In this document: in pieces, positions 1 to 5,883 of the stretch
Position numbering within the stretch: the first letter of the stretch is position 1
Layout: each line of letters opens with the position of its first letter
Origin: Paenibacillaceae bacterium
Lineage (GTDB): Bacteria > Bacillota > Bacilli > Paenibacillales > NBRC-103111
Assembly: GCA_020697475.1 (NCBI GenBank)
Contig: JAJFMO010000347.1
Coordinates: 1-8,442 of the forward strand
Direction: 5' to 3'
DNA length: 8,442 nt
The notes under the pieces: generated by a model
Database searches by the model: none
What the model saw: the letters and a program-made list of their open reading frames with translations, nothing else
Told to the model about the DNA's origin: nothing
Program-made: the position numbers and the translations under genes

Positions 1-150
1 TGTCGCTTTTTTTTCGCTTTCCGACTTGCGACTAGTCAAGTCAGAATCTGAAGTCATCATTAAGATGCTGGGTACCATAACCAGAAGTACAACGACAATC
101 ATGATAACATAAGCAAGACTTCCTTTTTGGTTATTAAAGTACTCTATCAT
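1..150 (-). CDS. N-terminus of a membrane-anchored pilin-like/PilX-like protein (partial)
   Basis: This is the first 50 codons of a gene that continues past position 1; no stop is reached. The ATG is at 150-148, preceded by GAGAGG at 165-160 with a 9-base spacer. The translation has a short polar head (MIEYFNNQKG), then one hydrophobic segment at about residues 11-32 (SLAYVIMIVVVLLVMVPSIL), then a polar, lysine- and serine-rich stretch (DLTSRKSESEKKAT). A short N-terminus with 'xKGS', one long hydrophobic helix and a Ser/Lys/Glu-rich continuation is the architecture of PilX-like minor pilins and related type II secretion/type IV pilus proteins of Firmicutes. There is no clear prepilin peptidase site with Glu at +5, so the family is only a suggestion; any single-pass membrane protein would fit. 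The DNA is more AT-rich than the genes to its right. Confidence 0.6.
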   Translation of the reverse strand, partial: MIEYFNNQKGSLAYVIMIVVVLLVMVPSILMMTSDSDLTSRKSESEKKAT

Positions 151-320
151 ATTAAGAAACCTCTCTTTCAAAACAGCAGGGTAATGGAATTCTCGAGTAC
201 CGTTATTCTGATGATTCGCATATTGAGCAAATCCACGCTATGGGCAAATTCCCTTGCTTATCGAGCGTAGAAGCTATGAATGATGATCCGAATATTACTG
301 AAATTCCAAAAATACGTGGT
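151..320. other. Intergenic stretch, AT-richer, no clear gene
   Basis: These 170 bases lie between the AraC regulator stop (321) and the start of the pilin-like gene (150). I see no convincing Rho-independent terminator after the regulator and no strong promoter for the pilin-like gene apart from its ribosome binding site at 160-165. Plus-strand positions 171-311 form an open frame with protein-like composition (contains EYRYSDDSHIEQIHAMGK) that has no ribosome binding site and runs into the antisense of the regulator. It may be a relic of a gene end, but its identity is unknown. Confidence 0.5.
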
Positions 321-1127
321 TTACAGAAGACGGGTCTCCACCGTTTCTCTTTTGCGATACTGGGCGGGAGGAATTCCGTATTTCCTCTTGAACGTCTTGT
401 AGAAATGCGTGTAGTTGCCGAACCCGCACGCCAAGGCAATCTGCTCGATCGGCATCGCCGTATATTTCATTCGATCGGCCGCCTCTGACAAGCGAATGTC
501 CAGAGCATAGCCGATCATCGTCTTCCCGTAGCATTCTTTAAAGAAATGAACCGCGCGGGAGACGCTTAACCCTACATATTTTGCCACATCCTCCACACGG
601 AAAGTGCTAAACGCGTGCCTCTCCACGTAACGCTTCATTCGCGAAGCGACATAAGGGCGGCTCGAAGACCCGCCGGTCTCCCTTAAAGCTCGGCCAATTT
701 GGATGCAAAGCGCCCGCAGCAAGTAACTCATTAATTCCCGCTCGCCGCTCGTAGCCTGGCATTTCTCCTGAGACAACTGCCTCCATAGAGACAGAATCGA
801 TTCGTCGGGGTTGATTCGGATGATATTGAGTTTCTTGGTCCGCATCCACCATTCCTGGATCCAGCTTCCCCGGCAGAAAAGATAGAAGTCGCTGCTTGAG
901 ATCGCCTCTCCTTGCGTCTGCCCGCCCCACACCTCGTACGTGGTTCCCGGCTCCAACATGATCAAATCTCCGGCCTCAACGGCGATCTCTTCGCCCTGGA
1001 TCTTCACCGTGCAAGCGCCTTCAGTTTGCAGACGCAATAAATAGCCGCCAAGCTCCTCAATTTGATTGGCCATATAGAAATAACGGGTATGATGGGAATA
1101 TCCGCACAGCAAAACCTCGTCATCCAT
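321..1127 (-). CDS. AraC-family transcriptional regulator with N-terminal cupin domain
   Basis: A cytoplasmic DNA-binding regulator, about 268 aa from the preferred start. The N-terminal part (about residues 10-100) is a cupin-type effector domain: GGYLLRLQTEG, then EEIAVEAGDLIMLEPGTTYEV, a layout common in sugar-responsive AraC proteins. The C-terminal ~100 residues carry both helix-turn-helix motifs: VEDVAKYVGLSVSRAVHFFK, then PIEQIALACGFGNYTHFYKT with the hallmark FKRKYGIPPAQYR end. The frame is open further up to an ATG at 1166, but a perfect TATAAT box (1177-1172) puts the likely transcript start near that codon. The ATG at 1127 follows AGGGGG (1145-1140, 12-base spacer) and gives the N-terminus MDDEVLLCGYSHHT, so it is preferred. 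Such regulators usually activate linked sugar-use genes, so the sulfatase/glycosidase/binding-protein cluster to the right is the obvious candidate target; this is inference. The ligand is unknown. Confidence 0.92.
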   Translation of the reverse strand: MDDEVLLCGYSHHTRYFYMANQIEELGGYLLRLQTEGACTVKIQGEEIAVEAGDLIMLEPGTTYEVWGGQTQGEAISSSDFYLFCRGSWIQEWWMRTKKLNIIRINPDESILSLWRQLSQEKCQATSGERELMSYLLRALCIQIGRALRETGGSSSRPYVASRMKRYVERHAFSTFRVEDVAKYVGLSVSRAVHFFKECYGKTMIGYALDIRLSEAADRMKYTAMPIEQIALACGFGNYTHFYKTFKRKYGIPPAQYRKRETVETRLL

Positions 1128-1171
1128 TGCGTTAGTTCGCCCCCTGCCCGCTTCGTCCGATTTCATATTGG

Positions 1172-1199
1172 ATTATAGCAGTTATTGCCAAATATTCAA
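1172..1199 (-). promoter_or_regulatory. Sigma-A-type promoter of the AraC regulator
   Basis: On the minus strand, TTGAAT (1199-1194, 4 of 6 to consensus) and TATAAT (1177-1172, 6 of 6) are separated by 16 bases. The predicted transcript start lies near 1165, about 38 bases before the preferred ATG at 1127. The -35 box overlaps the TGA stop of the small membrane protein gene (1198-1196), so the regulator can be expressed independently of the genes upstream of it. Confidence 0.7.
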
Positions 1200-1396
1200 C
1201 GGGGGCCTCGCTTGACAAACTGAATAATTCCAACAATCAGAAAACATAATCCCGCCAACAAGCCGCAATATATCGAGATGTACACATACGGAGCATGGCT
1301 GCCGTCGCCGATCGGGCCGACCCGAGGCTTATAAAGACTCCAAAGCCGATAACCCGCCAACGCGATCATGAAGAGAGACAAAACAATCAACGTCAC
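1196..1396 (-). CDS. Small two-helix membrane protein, function unknown
   Basis: A 66-residue open frame beginning with GTG (1396-1394). It has two hydrophobic segments, about residues 2-19 (TLIVLSLFMIALAGYRLW) and 40-61 (SIYCGLLAGLCFLIVGIIQF), joined by a polar loop (KPRVGPIGDGSHAPY), and ends with a basic tail (VKRGPR). A GAGG sequence sits 7 bases before the GTG. It starts 36 bases after the stop of the LacI-family gene, so it is probably on the same transcript. I do not recognise the family. In favour of a real gene: the two well-formed membrane helices, the positively charged C-terminus, the ribosome binding site and the tight spacing. Against: the small size, the GTG start, and the coincidence that a GC-rich shadow frame can be open by chance. 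Confidence 0.5.
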   Translation of the reverse strand: MTLIVLSLFMIALAGYRLWSLYKPRVGPIGDGSHAPYVYISIYCGLLAGLCFLIVGIIQFVKRGPR

Positions 1397-1432
1397 CGCT
1401 TCGCCTCATTCCTGCCCCTCCCCCTTATTTGT

Positions 1433-2467
1433 TCATACGCTGCCGCCTTCGATCATCGACGGGGGCAGCCAAATTTTGCTCGTATCGGCCAAGTCGCGCT
1501 TCTCTTCGATGTACTCGATCAGCCGCATAGCGGCTACGTAGCCCATCTGCGCATAAGGCACGGCTACCGAGGTCAGCATCGGAAGCATGAACTGGTTGGC
1601 CTGCTCCGTATTGTCGGCAGCCATCACGAACAAGTCGCGGCCGACGGTGAGCTTCAGCTCGAACGCAGCACGGTACAGGTTCACCGCGCCGCGCGACCAG
1701 TTGGACAAGAACGCCATGGGGCCGGTCGTCCCGGCCAACTCCTGAGCCAGCCATTCCGTCCACCATCCTCTCTCAGCTTCCCAAGGCGCATGCGGCTTCG
1801 CGGTCACCGACGGCTGCAGATCATGCTTCTCTATCCACTGCTTGTACGTCGCCAGACGCTGCCGGTCGCCCCAATTCGGATGGTATTCCGGCCCGTCGAA
1901 AATTTCGATGTAGCGAGGCGCCAGCCCTGTCTTCGACCACATATGATCGAGCGCCATCTCGATGCTGCGGGGATAATCCATCAGCACACTGGACACCACG
2001 TCGCTCACCGGATACCCTTCCAATGAAACGTAAGGAATTTGCTTCTCCCGCACCAATTCCGCCCACTGCGGATCGCTGTAGCTGGTCGTATCCTGCGTCA
2101 TAATCCCGTCGATGCGCCGCTGCGAGTACAAATCGACGATATTGTGCCGGCTTTCCTCGCTGTTGGGAGTGCCATAGAGCAGCAAGTGATACCCCGACTC
2201 CAAACAAGCATCCTGAATCCCAGCCAACACTTGAAAAAATATCGGGCTCTTCAGCTTGCCGACCGCCGCGATGCAATGTGTTCGGCCGAGCCTTAACCCG
2301 CGCGCTTGTGCATCGGCGTGGTAGCCCATCTCCTCGATGACCTGAAGCACCAGCTTGCGTTTCTCTTCGCCGATCCGAATCCCTTGCGTTCCGTTTAAGA
2401 TTGCCGAGACGACGCTTTGCGATACCCCCGCGCGTTTGGCCACATCCTTGCTCGTAATACGCGCCAC
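1433..2467 (-). CDS. LacI-family transcriptional regulator
   Basis: A 344-residue sugar-responsive repressor. The N-terminal helix-turn-helix (about residues 4-25: ITSKDVAKRAGVSQSVVSAIL) is classic LacI, followed by a hinge region (YHADAQARGLRLGRT, about 49-63) and a periplasmic-binding-protein-like effector domain from ISCIAAVG-type start through to the C-terminus. The latter includes the conserved RRIDGIM segment, FVMAADNTE and PMLTSVAVPYAQMGYVAAMRLIEYI. The frame extends to an ATG at 2494, but GTG at 2467 is chosen because GGGAGG (2482-2477) lies 9 bases before it and it gives the usual N-terminus MARITSKDVA; the ATG lacks a ribosome binding site and sits in the T-tract of the preceding terminator. 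It lies directly downstream of the sugar-binding protein gene, separated by a terminator, and precedes a small membrane protein gene. It is a natural candidate to bind the palindromes over the binding-protein promoter (3819-3849). The effector is unknown. Confidence 0.94.
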   Translation of the reverse strand: MARITSKDVAKRAGVSQSVVSAILNGTQGIRIGEEKRKLVLQVIEEMGYHADAQARGLRLGRTHCIAAVGKLKSPIFFQVLAGIQDACLESGYHLLLYGTPNSEESRHNIVDLYSQRRIDGIMTQDTTSYSDPQWAELVREKQIPYVSLEGYPVSDVVSSVLMDYPRSIEMALDHMWSKTGLAPRYIEIFDGPEYHPNWGDRQRLATYKQWIEKHDLQPSVTAKPHAPWEAERGWWTEWLAQELAGTTGPMAFLSNWSRGAVNLYRAAFELKLTVGRDLFVMAADNTEQANQFMLPMLTSVAVPYAQMGYVAAMRLIEYIEEKRDLADTSKIWLPPSMIEGGSV

Positions 2468-2493
2468 TTTGTCTACCCTCCCGCCTCGTTGCA

Positions 2494-2544
2494 TATAAAG
2501 AAAGGCCCGAACTCCACGGTCACCTTCCCCGTAAAATTCGGGCT
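2494..2544 (-). terminator. Rho-independent terminator after the sugar-binding protein gene
   Basis: Read on the minus strand, GCCCGAA (2543-2537) pairs with TTCGGGC (2511-2505). An inner stem ACGG (2532-2529) with CCGT (2519-2516) is separated from the outer stem by small internal loops. A T-rich tail, CTTTCTTTATA, follows the outer arm (2504-2494). It starts about 9 bases after the binding-protein stop codon (2555-2553) and should end that transcript before the LacI gene. Confidence 0.75.
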
Positions 2545-2552
2545 CTGTAATT

Positions 2553-3803
2553 CTATTTGCTCTTGCTCTCCTGGATCGCTTTCGTTATGTTCTCTTCCGC
2601 CTGGCGCAAAATCGTATTCACATCGCCTTTATTGTTCAGATAATCCTCGAAGCTTCGGCGCACAAGGCCTTCCGCCGTTTGCCGGTATTCCGAGATTGGC
2701 GGCGATGCGGCCGGATGGCTCTTGAATATCCCTTGAATGTTCTTGCCTTCGAGGAACTTCAAATCCGTGGCAAACGCCTTCTGGATCGCCGGATCCTTCA
2801 GCACGCTGACAATCCCTTGCTTCGAGCGGGCCATCTGCACCTCATCCGAAATGGCAACCTGAATCACCTGCATCGCCGCATCCTTGTTCTTGCTCGTCTT
2901 CGAAATCAACATGATGTCCGTACTTGTGCTCGGGTACGTGTTCGGGAAGTCCGGGAAGCTTGGGTATTGCACAACGTCCCAATTCAAGCCGTCCTTCGTC
3001 GCATCCGCCAGCTCATCGAACAAGTTCTGGAACAGGAACATCGCTAACGTTTTATCCTCATAAAATTGCTTCTTCGGAGTCCGGCTCGACCAGCTGTTGC
3101 CGGGAATCGTATAGATCATTTTGCCGAAATCGAACATCTTCTTCCACGCTTCCGTGTTGACAATCGGCTTGTCGTGGTCGACGGTGAACAAATTTTTCGC
3201 CTGAGCGATCCAAATGATGTTGCTTCCCGTGTTCAATCCGCGGTATTCGACGCCGCCTTCGACACGCGACACTTTCTTCGTCAACTCGACGACCGCGTCC
3301 ATCGACATCCCGTCCGTCGGATAGGGGGCGCCGAATTTATCGAATATATCCTTATTATAATACATGGCATGATACTTGGAATCCAGCGGCAGCGCGTACA
3401 GCGTCTTGTTCGTGGCGCCCGCCTTCACATCTTCGAGATACTTCGGGTTGAATTTGTTCAAATCGACATTGTATTTCTTGACCATCGGAGTGATGTCTTC
3501 GAGGAAACCGAGCGGCTCGTCGGGAGCGATTTTTCCATCATGGGTGAAAATAAGGTCCGGAATCGTCCCCGCCACGACCATATCGGCCAGTGTGTTTCCC
3601 TTGACCGAGGGGATGAATTCGAACGTGATGTTCGGGTGCTTCTTGGCCAACTCGCTCTTGATCAAGTTGATCCAATCGTCGTCCACCGAGATTCCGTCTA
3701 CCGTGCTCGTAATCGTGACCGGCTCTGAACGCTTTCCTTGACATAACACGTACAACTTACGCCCTGACACGTATTCATAATTATGGAAAATGATGTTTGT
3801 CAT
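2553..3803 (-). CDS. Extracellular solute (sugar)-binding protein of an ABC importer, no signal peptide visible
   Basis: The body of the protein is a family-1 (CUT1/YtcQ-LipO-like) solute-binding lipoprotein: EPVTITSTVDGISVDDDWIN, a LADMVVAGTIPDLIF segment, KTLYALPLDSKYHAMYYNKDIFDKFG, and late motifs such as DIMLISKTSKNKDAAMQVI. The open frame is 416 aa, close to normal for the mature part of this family. The odd point is the N-terminus. From the first ATG (3803) the sequence reads MTNIIFHNYEYVSGRKLYVLC before the mature-like part at residue 27. There is no positively charged head, no hydrophobic core and no ribosome binding site, and that ATG sits at the predicted transcript start. A cysteine at residue 21 could be what is left of a lipobox. 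TTG at 3755 (after AGGG) and GTG at 3770 are alternative starts, but neither restores a signal. The 5' end has probably been deleted or rearranged (or is an assembly error), so the protein may not be exported. No permease genes are adjacent. Confidence 0.82.
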   Translation of the reverse strand: MTNIIFHNYEYVSGRKLYVLCQGKRSEPVTITSTVDGISVDDDWINLIKSELAKKHPNITFEFIPSVKGNTLADMVVAGTIPDLIFTHDGKIAPDEPLGFLEDITPMVKKYNVDLNKFNPKYLEDVKAGATNKTLYALPLDSKYHAMYYNKDIFDKFGAPYPTDGMSMDAVVELTKKVSRVEGGVEYRGLNTGSNIIWIAQAKNLFTVDHDKPIVNTEAWKKMFDFGKMIYTIPGNSWSSRTPKKQFYEDKTLAMFLFQNLFDELADATKDGLNWDVVQYPSFPDFPNTYPSTSTDIMLISKTSKNKDAAMQVIQVAISDEVQMARSKQGIVSVLKDPAIQKAFATDLKFLEGKNIQGIFKSHPAASPPISEYRQTAEGLVRRSFEDYLNNKGDVNTILRQAEENITKAIQESKSK

Positions 3804-3807
3804 CTAG

Positions 3808-3836
3808 ATGATAATACGGTTTATCAAACGTGTCAA
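3808..3836 (-). promoter_or_regulatory. Strong sigma-A-type promoter of the sugar-binding protein gene
   Basis: On the minus strand, TTGACA (3836-3831, perfect) and TATCAT (3813-3808, 5 of 6) are separated by 17 bases, the optimal spacing. The predicted transcript start is near 3801. It lies in the short gap after the glycosidase-like gene (stop at 3866-3864). The good promoter contrasts with the defective-looking start of the gene it serves. Confidence 0.8.
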
Positions 3837-3849
3837 CAGTTTTGTAAAC
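3819..3849 (-). promoter_or_regulatory. Tandem GTTT-N3-AAAC palindromes, probable operators
   Basis: Two 11-bp palindromes of the form GTTT-N3-AAAC are visible on the minus strand: GTTTACAAAAC (3849-3839), just upstream of the -35 box, and GTTTGATAAAC (3829-3819), in the spacer between -35 and -10. They are exactly 20 bp apart, about two helical turns, and so on the same DNA face. The downstream copy is part of a longer imperfect palindrome, ACGTTTGATAAACCGT (6 of 8 pairs). Position over the promoter suggests repression, with the nearby LacI-family protein as the leading candidate; an AraC-type protein using direct repeats is the alternative. Confidence 0.55.
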
Positions 3850-3863
3850 GCTGCTCCAAGGGA

Positions 3864-5846
3864 TTATTCGGGGGCGTTCTTCCTAAGTTCAATGACGGTA
3901 ATCGAGGCAGGATCGGTATTTAATCGGATTACCCCATCGTCGATGGACGGTGGATCGATGGAGCGGATGGCTAATGTAGACTCCGACAGCGAGTCCGCGT
4001 CTAACACCCATGTCTTTATGGGGACGAAGCCAGCCAACCGGTCTCCGCGCCATGCAATCCGGGCGGCAACATCGTCGTCTCGCGTCGTGTTGATCAGCAT
4101 CACATAAGCGGTGCTTTCATCCGTGCTTTCGCTTGCCAGAGCAACGATGCCCGGGACTTCGGCCTGCGAGACGGCCCCCTTATCTTTCCAGTATTTCACG
4201 ATACGCTCAGCTGAACCCACATTGGTTGTGCGAAGCAACTTGCTGCCAAAGTGGGTCGTGAACATCTGGACGGCGTATTCTTGAGCGCTGATTTCATTGG
4301 GGCCGGTATCGTCCGCTGCGCCGCCCAGATTGGCGAACAAGCCTGCGGAGCCCACCCATGGCACACGCCCGTTCAAGGAAGCTTGCGCCAGCATTAATGA
4401 GCGCATGAGGGCGCCGGCCATCGTCTGCGCGTAGTCGTTGCCATAGGCATCCTGCAAGCTTTGGGAATAGCCGACATCGGTCAGCGCAAGCTTGACGTCT
4501 TCGATACTCGGCTTATCCATCTTGGCCAGCTCGGTATCGATCGTATTCTTAAAGGCGCCGTATCCTCTGCCGATCGCTTCGTCGAAGTAATTATCGTTCA
4601 CCAGACGATTCGAATCGGCGAACCAATCCCCGCTTCGCACCTCGATTCCATCCAGCGGGACGAGCTCGGGGTCGGCGGTATGCATATTGCGCAATATTAG
4701 ATTGTCCGATGTAATGACGATATTTGGGTCGGCAAGCTTCATTTGACTATAAAAATCATGGTAACTGTCGTGCGGTCCGGAAACGTAATCGACGTACACG
4801 AATTGCCCCATCGGGGGAATCGCCCCGTGAACACCGTCTCCGAAAGTGATTTTGCCGCTCTCGGCATCGAATAAGTAGTGCATGCTGTCCGACGAGGAGC
4901 CGCTGAAATCGTCAACCTGCGTCCAAGACTGAGCCTGAATAGGGGTTGCGCCAATCTTCACGGAGACGGATTCCGGCACAGCCGGCGGAAATTTCACGTA
5001 GTACGTTTCCGACTCGATTCCTTGAGTCTGGATAACTGCGTCCCGCCAGGAGTCGATGCGGACAGCCTTCTGGTTGGTGAAGCTGCGCTCACCTCCGTAG
5101 CTCCACCAGGTTTGCGCCTGGTCGGACGACGGGGCGATGCCGTTCCTGGCGATATCGTCGCCATTGGTTGGCCAGGCGGTCCAGATCGCCGCGGCGGAAG
5201 CACTCGAGTCGCCGGCAACCGTCCAATATTTGACCCCGTAAGGCAAGGGGTGGCCATTGTCGGCGCGCAGGGCGGCCCAAGGATGATCGCCGTCATTCAC
5301 GGCATTCATGTACTCGACGAGATCAGCCGCATCTTGGGCGGAGCTGTTGAATGGAACCGTCATCACGAGCGTTCCGCCGACTTGCTCCATCAGCGCCGCC
5401 GCTTCGTCAGGACCGAACGCGCTGGAAACCGGGACGAACCGGTCGATTCTGCCATCGACATTGCGAATTCGTTCGTTTTGCGGGCCGATCGCCCTCGTCC
5501 AATCATAGGTATTGGCGATGGCGCTTCCGGGAAAACGAATCCACTGCGGCCGAATTTCATTAAGCGCCGCCTGGCGCACCGGATCGGCAAGGCCAGCGTC
5601 GTCCACCAATGATTGTCCGTTGCGATCGTAAGAATAGGTGAATCCGAATGCGGGCATGGGCAGGGTGGGGGAATCGGTATTCACTTCGATCCATGCTTCG
5701 GAAGATGCGGCTTCCACGAACCGTGACGGCCACGGCGTAGGAGTCGCAGCAGAAGAAAGCAGCAAAACTCCCGCCATCAGAAAAGCCGCCGCCATTTTGC
5801 CGGATTTTCGCAATGTATTCCTATGTTCCCCTGCCCGTGCCAACAT
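3864..5846 (-). CDS. Secreted GH51-like (arabinofuranosidase-like) glycosidase with altered catalytic residues
   Basis: 660 aa from the ATG at 5846, which has GGAG 8 bases upstream. Residues 1-46 are a Sec signal peptide: basic head, hydrophobic core MAAAFLMAGVLLLSSAA, then VEAASS. The core resembles GH-A clan family 51: residues 103-121 (IRFPGSAIANTYDWTRAIGP, cf. RFPGG...YDWrdaIGP), 145-182 (a helix plus LVMTVPFNSS), WAALRADNGHPLPYGVKYW (190-208), and the late segment VKLALTDVGY (451-460). In GH51 the acid/base Glu sits in 'YWE-x-GNE' and the nucleophile in 'TE'; here these read YWTVAGD (Asp213) and LTD (Asp457). Residues about 218-362 are an insert containing ITFGDGVHGAIPPMGQFVYV. A C-terminal beta-sandwich (about 560-655) ends the protein, as in GH51. 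It follows the sulfatase by 37 bases and is probably co-transcribed. Activity is uncertain; it may be a variant enzyme or a binding protein. Confidence 0.82.
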   Translation of the reverse strand: MLARAGEHRNTLRKSGKMAAAFLMAGVLLLSSAATPTPWPSRFVEAASSEAWIEVNTDSPTLPMPAFGFTYSYDRNGQSLVDDAGLADPVRQAALNEIRPQWIRFPGSAIANTYDWTRAIGPQNERIRNVDGRIDRFVPVSSAFGPDEAAALMEQVGGTLVMTVPFNSSAQDAADLVEYMNAVNDGDHPWAALRADNGHPLPYGVKYWTVAGDSSASAAAIWTAWPTNGDDIARNGIAPSSDQAQTWWSYGGERSFTNQKAVRIDSWRDAVIQTQGIESETYYVKFPPAVPESVSVKIGATPIQAQSWTQVDDFSGSSSDSMHYLFDAESGKITFGDGVHGAIPPMGQFVYVDYVSGPHDSYHDFYSQMKLADPNIVITSDNLILRNMHTADPELVPLDGIEVRSGDWFADSNRLVNDNYFDEAIGRGYGAFKNTIDTELAKMDKPSIEDVKLALTDVGYSQSLQDAYGNDYAQTMAGALMRSLMLAQASLNGRVPWVGSAGLFANLGGAADDTGPNEISAQEYAVQMFTTHFGSKLLRTTNVGSAERIVKYWKDKGAVSQAEVPGIVALASESTDESTAYVMLINTTRDDDVAARIAWRGDRLAGFVPIKTWVLDADSLSESTLAIRSIDPPSIDDGVIRLNTDPASITVIELRKNAPE

Positions 5847-5883
5847 TCCGTTCACTCCATTCGTATATCGTTGCGATCGCACA

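Noticed and set aside
187..197. Adjacent EcoRI and XhoI sites (GAATTCTCGAG) suggesting a cloning vector junction
   Set aside because: The flanks look like natural sequence on both sides, and isolated restriction sites occur by chance.
1295..2026. 243-codon plus-strand open frame opposite the LacI gene
   Set aside because: His/Arg/Pro-rich shadow with no ribosome binding site and no recognisable motif.
2468..2494. ATG at 2494 as the LacI start
   Set aside because: No ribosome binding site and it sits in the terminator tail; GTG at 2467 has GGGAGG at the right distance and gives the usual LacI N-terminus.
3808..3850. CcpA catabolite-response element in the binding-protein promoter
   Set aside because: I tried to align the TGWNANCGNTNWCA consensus around both CG centres; too many fixed positions fail.
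4878..5612. 244-codon plus-strand open frame opposite the GH51-like gene
   Set aside because: Shadow frame of a well-supported coding gene with normal domain structure.
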